9,165 nt of DNA from Dehalococcoidia bacterium (GTDB lineage: Bacteria; Chloroflexota; Dehalococcoidia; Dehalococcoidales; JAUXAE01), in assembly GCA_030665535.1 (NCBI GenBank), contig DAOUZU010000037.1:1-9165 (forward strand). Reading direction: 5' to 3'. The notes beneath the pieces are model-generated. The model ran no database searches. It was not told the DNA's origin and saw only the letters and a list, made by a program, of their open reading frames with translations. Positions 6,355 to 9,165 of this stretch are shown piece by piece. Positions within the stretch are counted from its first letter, which is position 1. Every line of letters starts with the position of its first letter. The translations under genes and the position numbers were made by a program.

Positions 6355-7356
6355 TTGGAACCGATGAACACCTGGCAACCACCATACATCCCCCTGTACC
6401 ACTTCGGCGAGCTTGTGAAGAGGGCGGAGCGGCTCAACGCCCGCCTGATCGCCTGCAACCTGTGCCCCCGGCAGTGCGGAGTCAACCGACTGAAAGATGA
6501 GCCCGGCTTCTGTAACTCCGGCCACCGGCCCATCGTGGCCTCATTCTGCGCCCACCACGGTGAGGAGCCGGCCCTCTCCGGCCGGCGCGGCTCGGGGACG
6601 ATATTCCTGGGCAACTGCAACCTGCGCTGCCTCTACTGCCAGAATTACCAGATAAGCCAGGACCCGACAGGACAGATAGCCAACGAGACGGACTGCCGCA
6701 GGCTGGCGGAGCACATGCTCTTCCTCCAGGATGAGGTAGGCTGCCACAACATCAACTTCGTCTCGCCTTCCCACTTCGTGCCCCAGATAGTAACGGCGAT
6801 AGCCCTGGCGGTGCCGTTGGGGCTCAGGGTTCCACTGGTTTATAACTGCAACGGCTATGACTCCGTAGAGACGCTGAGGGAGCTTGAGGGCATAATAAGC
6901 ATCTACCTGCCGGACCTGAAATACGCCGCAGACAGGTGGGCCAGGAAGCTATCGCAAGCGCCGGAGTATGTGCGCCATTCACGGGCGGCCATCCGGGAGA
7001 TGTTCCGCCAGGTGGGCCTTTTAGAACTGGATGATACCGGTGTAGCGCGGCGGGGGCTTATCGTGCGACACCTCGTTCTGCCCAACAATCTGGCCGGCAG
7101 CGCCGAATCACTGGCCTGGCTGGCCAGAGAGATATCGCCGCGGGTGGCGGTCAGCCTTATGTCCCAGTACTACCCGCGCCACCGCGCCCCACGGGTGCCG
7201 CTACTGGCGCGGCCCATCTCGGCGGAGGAATACGGAAAGGCGCTGAAGGCCCTGGAAACAGCCGGGCTAGATGAGGGTTGGCGCCAGGCAGCGGGGGCCG
7301 AAAAAATATACCTGCCGGACTTCAACCGGCGGGCGGATCCCTTCGCCAGGCGCTAG
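6355..7356 (+). CDS. PflX-type radical SAM protein (COG1313-like)
   Basis: A 333-aa radical SAM enzyme. C88, C92 and C95 in CNLRCLYCQN form the CX3CX2C site that binds the [4Fe-4S] cluster used to cleave S-adenosylmethionine. LGNC before it, INFVSPSHFVPQIV (about 134-147) and IYLPDLKYA (183-191) are typical of PflX/YgfH-like proteins related to pyruvate formate-lyase activating enzymes. Upstream, C34, C37, C41 and C53 (CNLCPRQCGVNR...GFC) form a second cysteine cluster that may hold another metal or Fe-S centre. The substrate of this group is not established to my knowledge, and no glycyl radical enzyme is encoded nearby. The start is ambiguous: TTG 6355 or ATG 6364. GGAG (6349-6352) lies 2 or 11 nt upstream respectively, neither ideal. 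The gene ends 5 bp from the convergent small gene. Confidence 0.88.
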   Translation: MEPMNTWQPPYIPLYHFGELVKRAERLNARLIACNLCPRQCGVNRLKDEPGFCNSGHRPIVASFCAHHGEEPALSGRRGSGTIFLGNCNLRCLYCQNYQISQDPTGQIANETDCRRLAEHMLFLQDEVGCHNINFVSPSHFVPQIVTAIALAVPLGLRVPLVYNCNGYDSVETLRELEGIISIYLPDLKYAADRWARKLSQAPEYVRHSRAAIREMFRQVGLLELDDTGVARRGLIVRHLVLPNNLAGSAESLAWLAREISPRVAVSLMSQYYPRHRAPRVPLLARPISAEEYGKALKALETAGLDEGWRQAAGAEKIYLPDFNRRADPFARR

Positions 7357-7361
7357 CAGGC

Positions 7362-7481
7362 TTAGCCCCTGCGCTTGCGGTTGACGAAGGAGAAGTGTAT
7401 CTTCAAGCCGTTGACCTTGTCTTTCTTGTTGACGTTCTCAATGAACTTCTTAAGGTCTTCCTGCTTTTTCTTTTCAGCCAT
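7362..7481 (-). CDS. Small, highly basic 39-aa protein, function unknown
   Basis: ATG (7479-7481) to TAA (7362-7364) encodes 39 residues. The N-terminus is MAEKKKQEDLKKFIENVNKK and the C-terminus ends HFSFVNRKRRG. It has 10 Lys and 3 Arg against 5 acidic residues, so it is strongly basic. The first half is a likely amphipathic helix; the second half is mixed, with a short hydrophobic GLKIHFSFV stretch and an Arg-rich tail, suggesting nucleic-acid or ribosome binding (inference). Support for a real gene comes from a perfect TATAAT (7517-7522) on the same strand, GGAG about 10 nt before the ATG, and placement in an otherwise gene-free gap. I know of no named family. It is tail-to-tail with the radical SAM gene and downstream of mutM on the same strand. 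Confidence 0.7.
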   Translation of the reverse strand: MAEKKKQEDLKKFIENVNKKDKVNGLKIHFSFVNRKRRG

Positions 7482-7516
7482 ACCTGTATTTCTCCAGTAG
7501 CTTTAAGGTAACAGAG

Positions 7517-7545
7517 ATTATAGCAGATTTTATATCCCGGGGCCA
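7517..7545 (-). promoter_or_regulatory. Promoter of the 39-aa gene
   Basis: On the minus strand a perfect TATAAT (7517-7522) has a poor -35 candidate, TGGCCC (7540-7545), 17 bp upstream. Transcription would start near 7510, giving a leader of about 29 nt to ATG 7481. The -35 position overlaps a 14-bp perfect palindrome (7542-7555). The strong -10 with a weak -35 suggests activator dependence or a modest constitutive promoter. Confidence 0.55.
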
Positions 7546-7555
7546 GCCGGCTGGC
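7542..7555. repeat. 14-bp perfect palindrome (GCCAGCCGGCTGGC)
   Basis: The sequence GCCAGCCGGCTGGC is identical to its reverse complement. It lies between the mutM stop and the promoter of the 39-aa gene and covers most of that promoter's -35 position. As RNA it could fold only into a 5-bp stem with a CCGG loop and has no following U-run, so it is a poor intrinsic terminator for mutM. A dyad-symmetric protein-binding site is the other reading. Confidence 0.5.
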
Positions 7556-7579
7556 GGGACTCGGTGTTATAAGCCAACC

Positions 7580-8413
7580 TTACCCCCTTAAATCCCCATT
7601 CTCCAGCGTCTGACACTTGGGACAGAGGTAGCTGCCGCGGCCGCGCACGACCAGCCGCTCCAGGGGCGTGGCGCAGACGGGGCATTTTTCACCGCGGCGG
7701 TGGGCCACCTTAAAACTGAAATGGGCCTGCCCCTTCTGGCCGCCGGGGCGGACGTAGCTGGAGACGCTGGCCCCCCTGGCGTTTATGGCTGCAGTAAGCA
7801 CCCGCCGGATAGACCGGTGTAGGCGCTTCACCTCCTCCGGCTTAAGGCTACCGGCTGGCCTTAAGGGGTGGAGGCCGGCGGCGAAGAGGGCCTCGTCGGC
7901 GTACATGTTGCCGATGCCGGCGATTACGTTCTGGTCAAGAAGTACGGCCTTAAGCGGCGCTTTTCGCCCCACAAGCAAACCGGCCAGGGTGATGGCGGTG
8001 AAGCCAGCCTCCAGCGGCTCCGGTCCCAGCCTGCCCACAACGGCGGCGGCGTCTGCCACCAGCCGCATGCGGCCGAACTTGCGCGGATCGCGGAAGAAGA
8101 TATTATTGCCGTCGTCTAGGTGGAGGACAGCCCGGGTATATGCCGGCGGGGAGGAGACGTCTGTCCCCACCAGCAGCGAGCCGCTCATCCTGAGATGGAT
8201 AAGCAGCAGGTCGCCGCTATCCAGGCTGAAGATGAGGTACTTGCCCCGCCGTGTTATGGTCGTTATCTTCCGGCCCGCCAGGCGGGAGCGGAATTGGCCG
8301 GCTGCCGGAGTCACCATGCCTTCCCAGTTAAGGGTAACGCTGGCTATACGACGGCCAACCACATAGGGGATAAGCTCGTTCTTGACCGTCTCAACTTCGG
8401 GGAGCTCAGGCAC
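7580..8413 (-). CDS. mutM: Formamidopyrimidine-DNA glycosylase
   Basis: A 277-aa bifunctional DNA glycosylase/AP lyase that excises 8-oxoguanine and formamidopyrimidines. After Met removal the protein begins PELPEVETV; the N-terminal Pro is the Schiff-base nucleophile and the following Glu is catalytic. Lys58 (RRGKYL), HLRMSG (73-78) and DPRKFG (109-114) are conserved DNA-contact elements. The helix-two-turn-helix region contains LLDQNVIAGIGNMYADEAL (158-176). The C-terminal zinc finger uses C244, C247, C264 and C267, with Arg259 at its tip. The stretch before the finger reads VAHRRGEKC rather than the common VYGRxGxPC, a mild variation. GTG 8413 is supported by AAAGGG six nt upstream. The start overlaps the PAP2 stop by 8 bp, so mutM is translated from the polA-PAP2 transcript. 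Confidence 0.96.
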   Translation of the reverse strand: MPELPEVETVKNELIPYVVGRRIASVTLNWEGMVTPAAGQFRSRLAGRKITTITRRGKYLIFSLDSGDLLLIHLRMSGSLLVGTDVSSPPAYTRAVLHLDDGNNIFFRDPRKFGRMRLVADAAAVVGRLGPEPLEAGFTAITLAGLLVGRKAPLKAVLLDQNVIAGIGNMYADEALFAAGLHPLRPAGSLKPEEVKRLHRSIRRVLTAAINARGASVSSYVRPGGQKGQAHFSFKVAHRRGEKCPVCATPLERLVVRGRGSYLCPKCQTLENGDLRG

Positions 8414-9029
8414 TTGTTTCCCTTTTTTTCAATCTGGCCCGGAACAGGGTTATGGCCGGCACCAGCAGCAGCCCGCCCAGCAGGAGGCCGCCCAGGACAT
8501 CGCTCGGCCAGTGCCTCTCCAGGTAGACGCGGGACACCCCACCCAGCAGTATTAGCAGAATGAGTATCACCTGCACTGTCCTGGCCACCCGCGGCCACTT
8601 TATCAGCCGGGGGGCCAGGTAGGCCAGGAAGCCGAAGAAGACGACGGAATAGACAACGTGGCCGCTGGGGAAGCTGGTGCCGCCGGCTAAGAGGTCGCCG
8701 CCGGGGCGGGGGCGGTCTACCAGGAACTTGAAGAGACTTGTTACACCCTCGCCGGAGAGGGCCAGCAGCAGGACGAAGAGGGACTCCAGGCGACGGTGGA
8801 ACAAGAACAATAATACGACTACCACGCCCACGGTGACGATAGACGGCACCGTTTTGCCCAACCAGGATACGGCACTCATCAGCCAATTGAAGAGGCCGCT
8901 ACCGATACCGCTGAGCCACTGACCGGCGGTAGCATCGCCGGGGAAGGGGATGAACTGGTGGGCCAGAAAGCCGAGCAGTACAAAAAGAGCGGCGAAAACA
9001 GCGTATATTATGACGGATTTTTTACTCAT
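8406..9029 (-). CDS. PAP2 family membrane phosphatase
   Basis: A 207-aa polytopic membrane protein with the complete phosphatidic acid phosphatase type 2 site: KFLVDRPRP (Lys101, Arg108), PSGH (121-124) and SRVYLERHWPSD (Ser166, Arg167, His173, Asp177). The two His and the Asp carry out dephosphorylation at the outer face of the membrane. Likely substrates are undecaprenyl pyrophosphate (peptidoglycan carrier recycling) or phosphatidate-type lipids; sequence alone does not decide. About six hydrophobic segments are visible. ATG 9029 gives MSKKSVIIYAVF, a normal basic cap before the first segment, 10 bp after the polA stop. An in-frame ATG at 9077 would add 16 residues and overlap polA by 38 bp, so it is less likely. 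The ribosome site is weak, consistent with coupling to polA. Confidence 0.92.
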   Translation of the reverse strand: MSKKSVIIYAVFAALFVLLGFLAHQFIPFPGDATAGQWLSGIGSGLFNWLMSAVSWLGKTVPSIVTVGVVVVLLFLFHRRLESLFVLLLALSGEGVTSLFKFLVDRPRPGGDLLAGGTSFPSGHVVYSVVFFGFLAYLAPRLIKWPRVARTVQVILILLILLGGVSRVYLERHWPSDVLGGLLLGGLLLVPAITLFRARLKKRETSA

Positions 9030-9039
9030 ACAGCGCGGC

Positions 9040-9165
9040 TCATTCCATCTGGCCCCAGTTGCCGCCCGTTTTAACATCCACCTTCAGGGGTACATCCAGC
9101 TTAAGGGCGCCGGCCATTATCCGGGGAACCAGCTCCCGCATCCGGGACAGTTCTTCATCAGGAAC
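9040..9165 (-). CDS. polA: DNA polymerase I, C-terminal end (partial)
   Basis: The last 41 codons of a gene that enters from the right edge, ending at TGA (9040-9042). The peptide runs VPDEELSRMRELVPRIMAG, then ALKLDVPLKVDVKTGGNWGQ and ME. The LxVPLxVxVxxGxNW pattern is the end of family A bacterial DNA polymerase I, the terminal strand of the palm subdomain. The enzyme fills gaps after base-excision repair and removes RNA primers. Domain content (5' or 3' exonuclease) cannot be judged from this fragment. It is first in the visible order of the polA-PAP2-mutM unit. Confidence 0.9.
   Translation of the reverse strand, partial: VPDEELSRMRELVPRIMAGALKLDVPLKVDVKTGGNWGQME

Noticed and set aside
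7542..7580. Palindrome after mutM as an intrinsic terminator
   Set aside because: The stem can be only about 5 bp with a 4-nt loop, and no U-run follows on the minus strand. It is kept as a dyad site instead.
8344..8886. 180-codon minus-strand frame
   Set aside because: It runs in another frame through the PAP2 gene, whose catalytic motifs are complete. Its Pro/Arg/Gly-rich composition is typical of a shadow frame in GC-rich DNA.
1..9165. Mobile element, CRISPR array, defence or biosynthetic island
   Set aside because: No transposase, integrase, phage gene, tandem spaced repeats, target-site duplications or abrupt composition change were seen. Most genes are housekeeping types in compact operons.

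Overview
The window looks like ordinary chromosomal backbone from a bacterium of moderately high GC (about 60 % by eye), most likely a Chloroflexota relative of the Dehalococcoidia class. That placement is inference from overall protein character and densely packed housekeeping genes. No rRNA, tRNA, CRISPR array, insertion sequence, integrase or phage gene is visible. The assignable genes serve RNA, protein, nucleotide and DNA-repair functions.

Layout. (a) 1-1084, + strand: the end of ybeY, an ATGA overlap into an iron-sulfur-flavoprotein-like NAD(P)H/FMN oxidoreductase, then, directly abutting, a three-helix membrane protein with a HLHHW motif that I cannot name. (b) 1088-2008, - strand: class 1B dihydroorotate dehydrogenase, tail-to-tail with (a) across 3 bp. 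(c) 2021-2453: a divergent control region of about 430 bp. It carries the pyrD promoter on the left. On the right lies a long leader with several hairpins, including a terminator-like one, before the next operon. (d) 2454-6272, + strand: TraR/DksA-type zinc-finger protein, lspA, rluD-type pseudouridine synthase, RDD membrane protein and gltX. The first three genes overlap one another, and an internal promoter precedes the RDD gene. (e) 6355-7356, + strand: a PflX-type radical SAM protein with its own promoter. (f) 7362-7481, - strand: a 39-codon gene for a very basic small protein, also with its own promoter. (g) 7580-9165, - strand, transcribed right to left: the 3' end of polA, a PAP2 lipid phosphatase and mutM/fpg. 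This unit joins two base-excision-repair functions with a membrane phosphatase.

Most of the window is routine. The parts worth a second look are the structured leader at about 2178-2453 (possible attenuator or small RNA), the 39-aa basic protein with a palindrome over its -35 position, the set of perfect TATAAT boxes that mark transcription units and settle start codons, and the unnamed HLHHW membrane protein paired with the Isf-like flavoprotein. I saw no convincing evidence of a new multi-gene system.
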